A stretch of 64,000 nucleotides of DNA from Flavobacterium geliluteum (GTDB lineage Bacteria; Bacteroidota; Bacteroidia; Flavobacteriales; Flavobacteriaceae): contig NZ_JAGFBV010000021.1 of the NCBI RefSeq assembly GCF_017948595.1, forward strand, positions 1 through 64,000, written 5' to 3'. How positions within the stretch are numbered: position 1 is the first letter of the stretch; each line of letters starts with the position of its first letter. This document shows, piece by piece, positions 7,770 through 15,681 of this stretch. The notes below the pieces were generated by a model. It had not been told where the DNA came from and ran no database searches. It saw only the letters and a program-made list of their open reading frames with translations. The position numbers and the translations under genes were made by a program.

Positions 7770-8723
7770 TTATTTTATATTCGAAAATTTCACAACTGGC
7801 TTTCCTGTAATATTATACCATTTTCCGTTGAAAGAAAGTCTTTTTTCGATTACAAAATTAAATTGCTTTTTGGTCTTAGCCATTGCGCTTACTTCCACAG
7901 GCATATCGACCTCATAGTCATCTTCAGTACCTTTTGCCTTTCTATACGAACCGGTTGTTGTAATAACAAAATCTCTAAAAAATTTCTTGTTATTATCGGT
8001 AACAACTTTGTAGGAACTCGACCATTCTGAGCTACTGCTATTGGATAATGTAAAATTCGGCACTTCCATCAGAGGTTGATACTTTCCGTCAAAACCTACA
8101 ATGAGATAGAGGTATCCGGAATACGCGCCGCCAGCACCACCGTTGGAGTGTACCAAAGTAAAAGCATATTGGTCTTGCCCAATTTCTACCAATTTAGGTT
8201 TAGGAGCTTGAGAAAAAGCACCAAAAGCAGCGATTGCTGGTTGAAAAGACCTCATTTCCCAAACATTAGCATTTTTTGTAAACTTGGCAAGACCAATAAG
8301 TCCACCAGAAAATCTGCCTGTTTGCAATCCGTCTTCATCGTATCCAGAATGATTAAAGAGTAGTAATTTAAATTGATTTCCTTTTGAATCTGAATAATCA
8401 ATATTATCCAGAATCCTTGTCGCAACGCCTCTTTCATAAGGAAAATTTTGATCTCCTTCAACACCATTGACGTCGGTATACAAAGCTGTTTTACAGTTTT
8501 TACAATTCCAACTTATAAAAGTATTATAGTCAGACAAGGTATATACTTTGCCTGGAAATAACTTTTGCATCGTTTTTACCGCATCCAGAGGATCAGCTAC
8601 TTTCAGTTGCCTTTTAGTATTTAATATCGTATCGCTAACGTTTTTTAGTTGTACAATATCGTCTTGTGCAGTGCAAAAAGTAGTAAAAATCAAGAAGAGA
8701 ATACTCGAACCAATTAGGCGCAT
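7770..8723 (-). CDS. Secreted hypothetical protein
   Basis: This 317-residue protein begins with a clear signal peptide (MRLIGSSILFLIFTTFCTAQ, cleavage near residue 19-20) and is probably periplasmic or outer-membrane associated. The middle is rich in aromatic and glycine residues (HSNGGAGGAYSGYLYLIVGFDGKY), suggesting beta structure. There is a single CKNC motif near residues 73-76, but no thioredoxin fold is evident. It is convergent with the YeiH gene. I do not recognise a family. Confidence 0.7.
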   Translation of the reverse strand: MRLIGSSILFLIFTTFCTAQDDIVQLKNVSDTILNTKRQLKVADPLDAVKTMQKLFPGKVYTLSDYNTFISWNCKNCKTALYTDVNGVEGDQNFPYERGVATRILDNIDYSDSKGNQFKLLLFNHSGYDEDGLQTGRFSGGLIGLAKFTKNANVWEMRSFQPAIAAFGAFSQAPKPKLVEIGQDQYAFTLVHSNGGAGGAYSGYLYLIVGFDGKYQPLMEVPNFTLSNSSSSEWSSSYKVVTDNNKKFFRDFVITTTGSYRKAKGTEDDYEVDMPVEVSAMAKTKKQFNFVIEKRLSFNGKWYNITGKPVVKFSNIK

Positions 8724-8867
8724 ATATTAAAGTTTAGAGTAAAAATAAAACGAATTTACAAAGAAACTTTCAATGCAAAACCATATCAGCAGTAATGTTG
8801 TTCAATAAATAGTGATTAAATTAACATAATCTTAATTGAGATGCTTTCAAATGATGTTCAAATCAAA

Positions 8868-8875
8868 TAAATTTG
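8868..8875 (+). promoter_or_regulatory. -7 promoter element of the S1/P1 nuclease gene
   Basis: TAAATTTG matches TAnnTTTG and lies about 20 bases before the ATG at 8896. It falls inside the longer open frame beginning at the TTG at 8836, so it argues for the downstream start. Confidence 0.5.
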
Positions 8876-8895
8876 CAGGAAATAAAAATTTGCAA

Positions 8896-9894
8896 ATGAA
8901 AAATTTAAAAATGAAACCAAAACTAATTGCGGTTTTTGCGTTAGCTATTGGCTTTTTGACATTGTCTTGGGGAATTGTTGGTCACGAGCGCATCAACAAA
9001 GCAGCAGTAATGGCTTTACCACAGCCACTACAAGTGTTTTTTTACAATCACATCGATTTTATTACACAGGAAGCTTCCGTGCCGGATATTCGCAAATATG
9101 CGCTAAATTATAAAGACGAAAATCCAAGACATTACATGGATTTAGAAAACTTTGGAAACCTTGATAGTTTACCACAGACTTTAGAGGCTGCCAAAAAGAA
9201 ATACGATGCCAAATTCTTGAACGATAACGGAATCTTGCCTTGGTATATCGAAGACATGATGGTAAAACTAACAAAGGCTTTTAAAGACAAAAATAGAGCC
9301 GAAATTATTTTTCTTGCAGCAGATTTAGGTCATTATATAGGCGATGCGCACATGCCATTGCATACTTCTGCCAATCACGATGGGCAATTGACCGATCAAA
9401 AAGGGATTCACTCCCTTTGGGAAAGCAGATTACCAGAGTTATTTGTCAAAAATTACAAATTAAATGTACCTCAGGCGCATCATTATGAAGACGTGCATAA
9501 AGCGATCTGGGACATGATTTACGACACGCATACTTTGGTTGACCCATTATTGGCCGTAGATAAAAAACTAAGAACTACTACTCCCGAAAATAAAGTTTTT
9601 GTAGTCGATGCCGATGGTAAAGTGGTTAAAAACAAATACAATGGCGCCAAATTCTCAGACGAATACGCAGAGAAATTGCACACTGAGCTAAACGGAATGG
9701 TCGAAAAACAGATGAAAAAAGCCATCGAAGCCACGGCAAGTTTTTGGTATACAGCCTGGGTAAACGCCGGAAAACCTGATTTAAGCGATCTGGATGCTAA
9801 GGAAGTAACCAAAAGAAATTGCAAAGCTTTAAAACAAGACTTAAAATTATTTCAACAAGGAGATTTATTCGGAATGAAAAATCAAAATGACTAA
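8896..9894 (+). CDS. S1/P1-type zinc nuclease
   Basis: This 332-residue secreted protein has a signal peptide and then the S1/P1 nuclease landmarks. WGIVGHERINKAA carries the N-terminal Trp and first zinc-binding His (the Trp follows the cleavage site). DLGHYIGDAHMPLHT is the central metal-binding motif. HSLWESRL is the third motif. These enzymes use a trinuclear zinc centre to degrade single-stranded DNA and RNA to 5'-nucleotides outside the cytoplasm, here probably for phosphate or nucleotide scavenging. The start is set at 8896 because a -7 promoter element lies just upstream; 8911 is a second ATG. A terminator follows. Confidence 0.85.
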   Translation: MKNLKMKPKLIAVFALAIGFLTLSWGIVGHERINKAAVMALPQPLQVFFYNHIDFITQEASVPDIRKYALNYKDENPRHYMDLENFGNLDSLPQTLEAAKKKYDAKFLNDNGILPWYIEDMMVKLTKAFKDKNRAEIIFLAADLGHYIGDAHMPLHTSANHDGQLTDQKGIHSLWESRLPELFVKNYKLNVPQAHHYEDVHKAIWDMIYDTHTLVDPLLAVDKKLRTTTPENKVFVVDADGKVVKNKYNGAKFSDEYAEKLHTELNGMVEKQMKKAIEATASFWYTAWVNAGKPDLSDLDAKEVTKRNCKALKQDLKLFQQGDLFGMKNQND

Positions 9895-9916
9895 ATAATA
9901 GTTTGCTATTTGATAC

Positions 9917-9950
9917 AAAAGCCTTTGAGATATTGATTTCAAAGGCTTTT
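9917..9950 (+). terminator. Rho-independent terminator
   Basis: A 12-bp perfect stem, AAAAGCCTTTGA (9917-9928) with TCAAAGGCTTTT (9939-9950), stands 22 bases after the nuclease gene. It also rules out the small open frame that crosses it. Confidence 0.75.
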
Positions 9951-10017
9951 ATGGTTTTATATAAATCATTCAAAAAATACTTTCACCTCAAATATTTAAA
10001 CTTTGTAAGTATGTTTT

Positions 10018-10105
10018 CAGGAGCTATTTCCTGCTGTCCGCTGTATCTTTTTATTTTTAAAGAAAAAATAAAAAGGATGCCGCTTCCATCAGGGCTAGGG
10101 CTTTA
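10018..10105. repeat. Palindromic interspersed element (REP-like)
   Basis: The core is a near-perfect palindrome, CTTTTTATTTTT/AAAAAATAAAAAG (about 10047-10078). It is flanked by GGAGCTATTTCCTGCTGTCC on the left and GCCGCTTCCATCAGGGCTAG on the right, which have short complementary words (CCTG/CAGG, AGC/GCT). I recall similar GGAGCTATTTCC ... CAGGGCTAGGG elements scattered between genes in other flavobacteria, but could not check this. It has no convincing coding potential. Confidence 0.5.
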
Positions 10106-10139
10106 GGTTTCATTAGAAAAAATCTGGAATTTATAGCTT

Positions 10140-10169
10140 TTGTGATTCCTTTAAAAATTCCTATTTTTG
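10140..10169 (+). promoter_or_regulatory. Complete flavobacterial promoter of aguB
   Basis: TTG at 10140-10142, a 19-base spacer and TATTTTTG at 10162-10169 give the full TTG-N19-TAnnTTTG pattern. The ATG at 10188 lies 18 bases downstream. It shows that the TTG within the -7 box, which would extend the open frame, is not a start. Confidence 0.75.
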
Positions 10170-10187
10170 CACTCTAAATTTTATGTC

Positions 10188-11075
10188 ATGCCGAAGAGAA
10201 AATACAAAATAGCCGTTATTCAATTGAATCTTAACGACGTTGCCGAAAATAACCTTAAAAAATGTATCAGTTGGGTAAAAGACGCTGCAACAAAAGGGGC
10301 AGAAGTTATTTTATTACCAGAATTATATAGCAGTCATTATTTTTGTCAAAGCGAAGATGTAGACAATTTTGCTTTGGCAGAACCACTTTACAGTACTTCG
10401 TTTATTGCTTTCAGTGCATTGGCAAAAGAATTAGGAGTGGTGATTATTGTTCCTTTCTTCGAAAAAAGAATGGCCGGAATTTACCACAACAGTGCCTACA
10501 TTATCGATACAGACGGAACTGAAGCTGGATTGTACAGAAAAATGCACATTCCGGATGATCCTTATTTTTACGAAAAATTCTATTTTACGCCGGGTGATTT
10601 AGGCTTTAAAGCTATCGAAACTCAAAAAGGAAAAATAGGAACGCTTATTTGTTGGGATCAATGGTATCCTGAGGCAGCTCGTATTACAGCGCTAAAAGGT
10701 GCCGAAGTACTTTTTTATCCAACTGCAATTGGCTGGCATCCGAAAGAAAAAGAACAATACGGAGAAAATCAATATGGAGCTTGGATGAACGTAATGAAAG
10801 GTCATGCTGTGGCTAATGGCGTTTTTGTGGCAGCGGCAAACCGAATTGGTCTAGAAAAATATATAGAAGGAACAGATGGAATTCAGTTTTGGGGAGCTTC
10901 GTTTATTGCAGGTCCGCAAGGTGAAATTTTGGCACAAGCTTCTCACGATCAGGAAGAAATCTTAATTGCCGAAGTCGATTTGGACTTGCAGGAAAATGTG
11001 CGTCAGAACTGGCCATTTTTTAGAGATAGAAGAATCGATGCTTTTGGCGATATTACCAAAAGAGCTATCGATTAA
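10188..11075 (+). CDS. aguB: N-carbamoylputrescine amidase
   Basis: This nitrilase-superfamily enzyme hydrolyses N-carbamoylputrescine to putrescine, CO2 and ammonia, the last step of the agmatine route. The 295-residue protein has the catalytic triad Glu45 (LLPELYSSHYF), Lys118 (YRKMHIPDDPYFYEKFYF) and Cys155 (LICWDQWYPE), with the surrounding residues specific to AguB-type enzymes. Its partner agmatine deiminase is encoded about 3.3 kb downstream on the same strand, interrupted by two genes on the other strand. A complete promoter and a terminator frame it as a single-gene unit. A general amidase is the alternative, but the aguA nearby supports AguB. Confidence 0.92.
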   Translation: MPKRKYKIAVIQLNLNDVAENNLKKCISWVKDAATKGAEVILLPELYSSHYFCQSEDVDNFALAEPLYSTSFIAFSALAKELGVVIIVPFFEKRMAGIYHNSAYIIDTDGTEAGLYRKMHIPDDPYFYEKFYFTPGDLGFKAIETQKGKIGTLICWDQWYPEAARITALKGAEVLFYPTAIGWHPKEKEQYGENQYGAWMNVMKGHAVANGVFVAAANRIGLEKYIEGTDGIQFWGASFIAGPQGEILAQASHDQEEILIAEVDLDLQENVRQNWPFFRDRRIDAFGDITKRAID

Positions 11076-11100
11076 TTTATTTTTCGGTTTTATAAAAACA

Positions 11101-11136
11101 AAAAGGACAAAATGTAAAAATTTTGTCCTTTTTTTA
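11101..11136. terminator. Bidirectional terminator
   Basis: The perfect stem AAAAGGACAAAAT/ATTTTGTCCTTTT with A and T runs on both sides lies between the convergent aguB and OmpA-type genes and can serve both. Confidence 0.85.
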
Positions 11137-11153
11137 TTCAAAGTTATTGAATA

Positions 11154-12416
11154 TTATTTTACTTTAAAAGTAACTCTTCTCACGATTTGACGTGCTTCGT
11201 TAGAATTTTTATTCACAGAAGTGTCTTCACCATTTGCAATAACATTTAATCTAGAAGCATCAATTCCAGCATCAATAGCAATTGATTTAACTGATTCAGC
11301 TCTTTTTCTTGATAATTCAGTATTATAGCTTGAACTTCCAATTTCATCTGAATAACCAATAATATCAGCAGATTTACCAGGATTATTTTTCAAGTATTTA
11401 ACTATAAAATCTACACCAGACAATGAAGCATTTGTTGGTTTTGAAGCGTTAAAGTCAAAGTAAACATTTACATATCCACCGTTAATTAATTCTTCTACAG
11501 TACTATTTGTAGCACCTTTACCGTTTTGTCCGTATGTTTTTTCTAGATAACTTTCTAATTCATCGGGAACACCATTTTGATTGGTATCAATTGCTTGTCC
11601 TTTAGTATTGACAGCTACTCCGTTAACAGAGTTTGGCTCTAAATCGTACAAATCTGCAACACCATCTTTGTCTGTATCGATAAGACCCGTTTCAATTGTT
11701 GTCACTCTGTCTTCCAAATTATTTAATCGCTCATTTTCTTCAGAATACCAGTCAGCATGTTTTGTATTTTTACCTAAGTAAAATGTCAGACCAACAGAAG
11801 CGTTTAATAGTACACCATCAAATGAACCTGTAGAAGTCGGTGACATTCCGTCAAAGTTGTGGTTTTGTCTTCCGTTAACAATTCCGGTTAAATCTCCGGT
11901 TAAAGCAACCCTGTCGCTCAGTCTAAGTTGTCCTGTAAGTCCCAAAATTCCATTTCCCATATAATCTTTACCATCAAAACCATTGTCAGATGTTAATTGA
12001 GAAACTCCAAATCCACCATGTGCCAAGATACCGATAGTATTGGTCCATGTTTCAAAATTTAAAGCTCTTCCAATATTCACAACTCCCTGCAAACTTGTTC
12101 TGATTGATCTGCTTTCAAAAGGAGCGGTTTCATCACGTTCCTGAAATTGATCATATCCAACATCCAGTTTCAAACCAAATTTAGGATTGAACATATACCT
12201 AACGCCTAAATCAGCGTGGAAAGGATTAAGTGTAGCAGTAGCGTAACCAGGAGTCATTGTTCTGGTTGGTTTGTTGATACCACCATTTAATTCAAGAGAC
12301 CATTTATTGTATGCAGGTTTTTCAATGGTAGTCCTCGTAGTTGTTGTAGTCATATTTTGTGCATTTGCAGCGAATGCAAGTAACAAAAGTGATACGGATG
12401 CTAATTTCTTTTTCAT
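11154..12416 (-). CDS. OmpA-family outer-membrane protein
   Basis: This is a 420-residue outer-membrane protein. It has a signal peptide (to about residue 19, ending AFAANAQ), then an N-terminal beta-barrel domain of about 200 residues (YNKWSLELNGGINKPT to VGLTFYLGK). A short coiled segment (LNNLEDRVTTIETGL) and a thrombospondin type-3-like calcium-binding stretch (DTDKDGVADLYDLEPNS) follow. The C-terminal OmpA domain with NPGKSADIIGYSDEIGS and LSRKRAESVK binds peptidoglycan. It should anchor the outer membrane to the wall. This architecture is very common in Flavobacterium. It is transcribed alone. Confidence 0.92.
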   Translation of the reverse strand: MKKKLASVSLLLLAFAANAQNMTTTTTRTTIEKPAYNKWSLELNGGINKPTRTMTPGYATATLNPFHADLGVRYMFNPKFGLKLDVGYDQFQERDETAPFESRSIRTSLQGVVNIGRALNFETWTNTIGILAHGGFGVSQLTSDNGFDGKDYMGNGILGLTGQLRLSDRVALTGDLTGIVNGRQNHNFDGMSPTSTGSFDGVLLNASVGLTFYLGKNTKHADWYSEENERLNNLEDRVTTIETGLIDTDKDGVADLYDLEPNSVNGVAVNTKGQAIDTNQNGVPDELESYLEKTYGQNGKGATNSTVEELINGGYVNVYFDFNASKPTNASLSGVDFIVKYLKNNPGKSADIIGYSDEIGSSSYNTELSRKRAESVKSIAIDAGIDASRLNVIANGEDTSVNKNSNEARQIVRRVTFKVK

Positions 12417-12586
12417 GTCAATCTATTAATTTAAAATTTGTATTTAAGTTTTCTTAAACTTGAGACAAACTTACCTTAATGATGTAGCAACATTGTTTCA
12501 TATAGTCATTGTGATATTATATAATTCCCATCAAAAGCGATATTTTACTAAGATTTTGTTAAATTAAGTACAAAAGGAGATCAAAT

Positions 12587-12619
12587 AAAAAAGGATCAAA
12601 TTTTCATTTGATCCTTTTT
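12587..12619 (-). terminator. Rho-independent terminator
   Basis: The stem AAAAAGGATCAAA/TTTGATCCTTTTT with flanking A/T runs lies just 3' of the minus-strand lipoprotein gene that ends at 12641. Confidence 0.8.
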
Positions 12620-12640
12620 CTCCAAAAAAATAAAAAAAAA

Positions 12641-14164
12641 CTATTTCAAATCGGGCTGATAGATTTTAATAACACCATCGCCTTCGCTGCTTACTATTAC
12701 TAAACTTCTTTTGGTTGGACTCTTAGAAGCGGGAATAAAAAGAAGACCTTCTGGCGCATCTCCTGTTTTTACTGTTTGTAAATATTGAGGAGAAGCCGGA
12801 TTGGTAACATCATAAGTCAAAAAAGCATCAGATCTTTCTACTCCTACAAATAAAATGCTTTGCGTACCCATTTTGGCAACAACTACTGCTTCTGGCTCAG
12901 AACCTTTGTCATCACTTCTTTTATCATCATAAGTTCCAAATTCTTGCGATTTTTTGTCTAGATCGTTTTTGCTATCGTACACAATTTTTCCGGTATTTCC
13001 ATTCCAAATAGAGAAAGAGCGCGCTCCAAAACTTACCATTTCATCCAAATCACCATCGCCGTCAGTGTCTCCCATATCAGCAATAAGGTTCAGTCTTCCA
13101 AGATTGGTTTCTAATTTTAAAGTAGCTGCATCTGGAAAAACGCTAGCATCCAGTTTAACGTCTTTCATTCTCTTGATGTCGCTGTAGGCATTATATTCTC
13201 TTGCATCGCCTTCATTTGCAGTTACAAAATAAGGAGTGTTATTTACAGAAAAATGACTAATAGCGTCGGGCATATACATCCCTTTTACTTTCCAAGGGCT
13301 GAAAGCAACTTTATCATCTTTATCACTCACATCAATTCCGTTTTCGGCAGTATTAAAATCTTTAAAACCTAAAGGAAAAATAGCTGTAATGGTTTTAGAG
13401 GCCAAGTCAACTTTTGCAACACCGTTATTTTCCTGCATAGTTACCCATGCCGTTTTAGAATCATCAGAAATCGTAACGTATTCTGGCTCAACATCGGCAG
13501 CAAATGAAATGGCAAAACTCGAAATTCTAAAACCATCTTTTTTCAAAGTAGACAATTGTGTGCTAAAAGTAGCAAAATCTAGAGTCGTTACGGCATAATT
13601 ATTGGTCACTTCAATGATCGAAATCGTTCCGTTAGGATCTTGTGTATACGTGGTATTTGGTTCGCCTTCATTGGCAGTCATAATATATTTTCCGTCAGGC
13701 GAAAAAGTAACCATGTCTGGTAAGGCACCTACCGTGATTTGTTTGATTACGCTGTAATCGGTAGTATTAAAAACAACCACTTTTCCGTTGGCTTGCTTAT
13801 TTACGGTAGATTCTAAAGCAACGGCCAGCTTTCCATCAAAAATTGCAACGCTGTTCGAAGCACCTTCGTAAGAAGTTAAATCTATTTTTCCTATTTTGGT
13901 TGGTTTTGTAGGATCGCTCAAATCAATCACATCAATCTGATTGGTACCGCTGTTATTTACTGTAAAAAGTTTCTTCGTTTTTTCATCATAAGCAGTAATT
14001 TCTGCAGCTCCTTCACCACCAATTGCAATAGAACCAATCTCTTTAAAAGTGGCAGGATTTTCATTAACAACAACTTCTGGTTCTTGATTTTTTGGATTAT
14101 CATCATTATTACAACTTGCAAAAAGTGTAATTAATGCCAATAACGAAAGGATAATTTTCTTCAT
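12641..14164 (-). CDS. Choice-of-anchor I family lipoprotein (beta-propeller-like)
   Basis: This 507-residue surface or periplasmic protein has a lipoprotein signal (MKKIILSLLALITLFASCNN, lipid-modified Cys near residue 18). A repetitive beta-rich region follows, of the kind seen in choice-of-anchor I/mesenchyme-specific glycoprotein-like proteins: AEITAYDEKTKKLFTVNN, LPDMVTFSPDGKYIMTANEG, and PYFVTANEGDAREYNAY. These are YVTN/LVIVD-type propeller blades, with ANEG the repeated signature. Some relatives are annotated as alkaline-phosphatase-associated, but no enzyme motif is seen here. The start is set at the internal ATG (14164), which gives a proper signal; the ATG at 14191 would add nine polar residues. 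Function is unknown. Confidence 0.8.
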   Translation of the reverse strand: MKKIILSLLALITLFASCNNDDNPKNQEPEVVVNENPATFKEIGSIAIGGEGAAEITAYDEKTKKLFTVNNSGTNQIDVIDLSDPTKPTKIGKIDLTSYEGASNSVAIFDGKLAVALESTVNKQANGKVVVFNTTDYSVIKQITVGALPDMVTFSPDGKYIMTANEGEPNTTYTQDPNGTISIIEVTNNYAVTTLDFATFSTQLSTLKKDGFRISSFAISFAADVEPEYVTISDDSKTAWVTMQENNGVAKVDLASKTITAIFPLGFKDFNTAENGIDVSDKDDKVAFSPWKVKGMYMPDAISHFSVNNTPYFVTANEGDAREYNAYSDIKRMKDVKLDASVFPDAATLKLETNLGRLNLIADMGDTDGDGDLDEMVSFGARSFSIWNGNTGKIVYDSKNDLDKKSQEFGTYDDKRSDDKGSEPEAVVVAKMGTQSILFVGVERSDAFLTYDVTNPASPQYLQTVKTGDAPEGLLFIPASKSPTKRSLVIVSSEGDGVIKIYQPDLK

Positions 14165-14319
14165 TTTTTTGGTTTTGTTTAGTGATGCCAAAAGTAATCT
14201 GTCAATGGCGGGTGTATATTAAGTGTTCATTATTTAATCTTTAAATTAAATTGTAGATTTTTTTTTTGAGAAAGCATCATTTGTACCTTTTCTCTTTTTT
14301 AATAATGATTCTGAATGAT

Positions 14320-14327
14320 TATCTTTG
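14320..14327 (+). promoter_or_regulatory. -7 promoter element of aguA
   Basis: TATCTTTG matches TAnnTTTG and lies 27 bases before the aguA ATG. No well-spaced TTG was found at -33. Confidence 0.5.
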
Positions 14328-14354
14328 TGGTCTTTCTAATTTTAGAACCTCTTT

Positions 14355-15395
14355 ATGTCAACAAACAATAGAAGATTTCCAGCAGAATGGGAAAAACAAC
14401 AAGGAATTGTGTTGTGTTTTCCGCACAATGGTAACGACTGGCCAGGAAAATATGAAGCCGTTCAATGGGCTTTTGTAGAATTTATTAAAAAAGTTGCGAC
14501 TTTCGAAGCCGTTTTTTTGGTCGTAGCCGATGAAAAACTAAAGGAAAAAGTTGCAGAAATGCTCGAAAGAGCCCGCGTAGATAGTGCAAAAGTTTCTTTT
14601 ATTATTCATAAAACTAACAGAAGCTGGATGAGAGATTCAGGGCCAATTATTGTAAAAAAAGGTACTAAAAGAGAAGCTTTAAACTTTAATTTTAATGGCT
14701 GGGCGAAGTACAAAAACTATCAGTTAGATAAATTGGTACCTTCTAAAATAGCTGATTTTATAGATGTTCCGCTCACGCAGGTGATGTATAAAGGAAAACC
14801 GGTAATTGTAGAAGGAGGTGCAATTGATGTCAACGGAAAAGGAACGTTATTGACTTCTGAAGAGTGTTTAATGCATCCAAGTATTCAGGTTCGAAATAAA
14901 AATTTCACCAAAGAAGATTATGAAGCCGTTTTTAAAGAATACCTTGGAGTTACCAATGTAATTTGGCTTGGAGACGGAATACAAGGTGATGATACCCATG
15001 GCCACATTGACGATTTATGCCGATTTGTAAACGAAGATACGATTGTTACAATTGTAGAAACAGATAAAAATGATGCTAATTATAAACCTTTACAAGACAA
15101 TTTAAAACGTTTGCAAAGCGCAAAATTAGAAGACGGAAAATCACCAACAATTGTAGCGTTGCCGATGCCAAAACGTGTCGATTTTGAAGATTTAAGGTTA
15201 CCAGCCAGTTACGCTAATTTTTTAATTTTGAATAATTGTGTTCTTGTTCCAACATTTAATGATAGCAACGATCGTGTGGCATTAAATATTTTATCAGAGT
15301 GCTTTCCAGATAGAGAAGTTATCGGCATCAGCTGTATCGATTTTATCTGGGGATTCGGGACATTGCATTGCTTGAGTCAGCAGATTCCAGCCTAA
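14355..15395 (+). CDS. aguA: Agmatine deiminase
   Basis: The enzyme converts agmatine to N-carbamoylputrescine and ammonia, feeding aguB. It is 346 residues and belongs to the guanidino-group-modifying superfamily. Visible landmarks are the WMRDSGP motif near residues 91-97, the GGAIDVNGKGTLLTSEECL segment, the catalytic-base region DDTHGHIDDLCRF, and the nucleophile Cys339 in GTLHCLSQQ at the C-terminus. Length and motif order match bacterial AguA. An arginine decarboxylase to make agmatine is not in this window. It has its own promoter and is convergent with the fumarylacetoacetase gene, across a composite inverted repeat. Confidence 0.93.
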   Translation: MSTNNRRFPAEWEKQQGIVLCFPHNGNDWPGKYEAVQWAFVEFIKKVATFEAVFLVVADEKLKEKVAEMLERARVDSAKVSFIIHKTNRSWMRDSGPIIVKKGTKREALNFNFNGWAKYKNYQLDKLVPSKIADFIDVPLTQVMYKGKPVIVEGGAIDVNGKGTLLTSEECLMHPSIQVRNKNFTKEDYEAVFKEYLGVTNVIWLGDGIQGDDTHGHIDDLCRFVNEDTIVTIVETDKNDANYKPLQDNLKRLQSAKLEDGKSPTIVALPMPKRVDFEDLRLPASYANFLILNNCVLVPTFNDSNDRVALNILSECFPDREVIGISCIDFIWGFGTLHCLSQQIPA

Positions 15396-15404
15396 TATTT
15401 TTTG

Positions 15405-15612
15405 GCCACAGATAACACAGATTAAACGGATTTTCACAGGTTTAAAACCTGTCTCGTTTAATGCCAAAGTTTGTCATTTCCACGAAGGAGAAATCTCCGC
15501 AAGTAACTCCGCAACGAAAATCCAATCTTTGTAGAGCTTCTCGTGGAAATTTCTCCTTCGTAGAAACGACATAAAATGAGAAAAAATCATTTTAATCATT
15601 TTAATCTGTGGC
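15405..15612. repeat. Nested composite inverted repeat
   Basis: Two palindromes are nested. The outer arms are GCCACAGAT (15405-15413) and ATCTGTGGC (15604-15612). The inner arms are 25-nt stretches at 15473-15497 and 15546-15570 that match 22 of 25 positions, with the core ACGAAGGAGAAAT paired to ATTTCTCCTTCGT. Between the inner arms lies AAGTAACTCCGCAACG. Both kinds of unit look like families of intergenic repeats I recall from other flavobacteria, one inserted inside the other. The open frame that crosses this stretch on the minus strand is not a gene. Confidence 0.7.
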
Positions 15613-15626
15613 AAAAAAACAAACAA

Positions 15627-15654
15627 AAAACCTCGAAAGTGATTTCGAGGTTTT
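15627..15654. terminator. Bidirectional terminator
   Basis: The perfect stem AAAACCTCGAAA/TTTCGAGGTTTT has A and T runs on its two sides and lies 27 bases beyond the fumarylacetoacetase stop codon. Confidence 0.85.
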
Positions 15655-15681
15655 ATTTTATCAATCAATTTTATTCTCTCT

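Noticed and set aside
9903-10106. 67-codon plus-strand open frame
   Set aside because: It begins at a TTG, spans a terminator and a palindromic repeat, and has no recognisable features.
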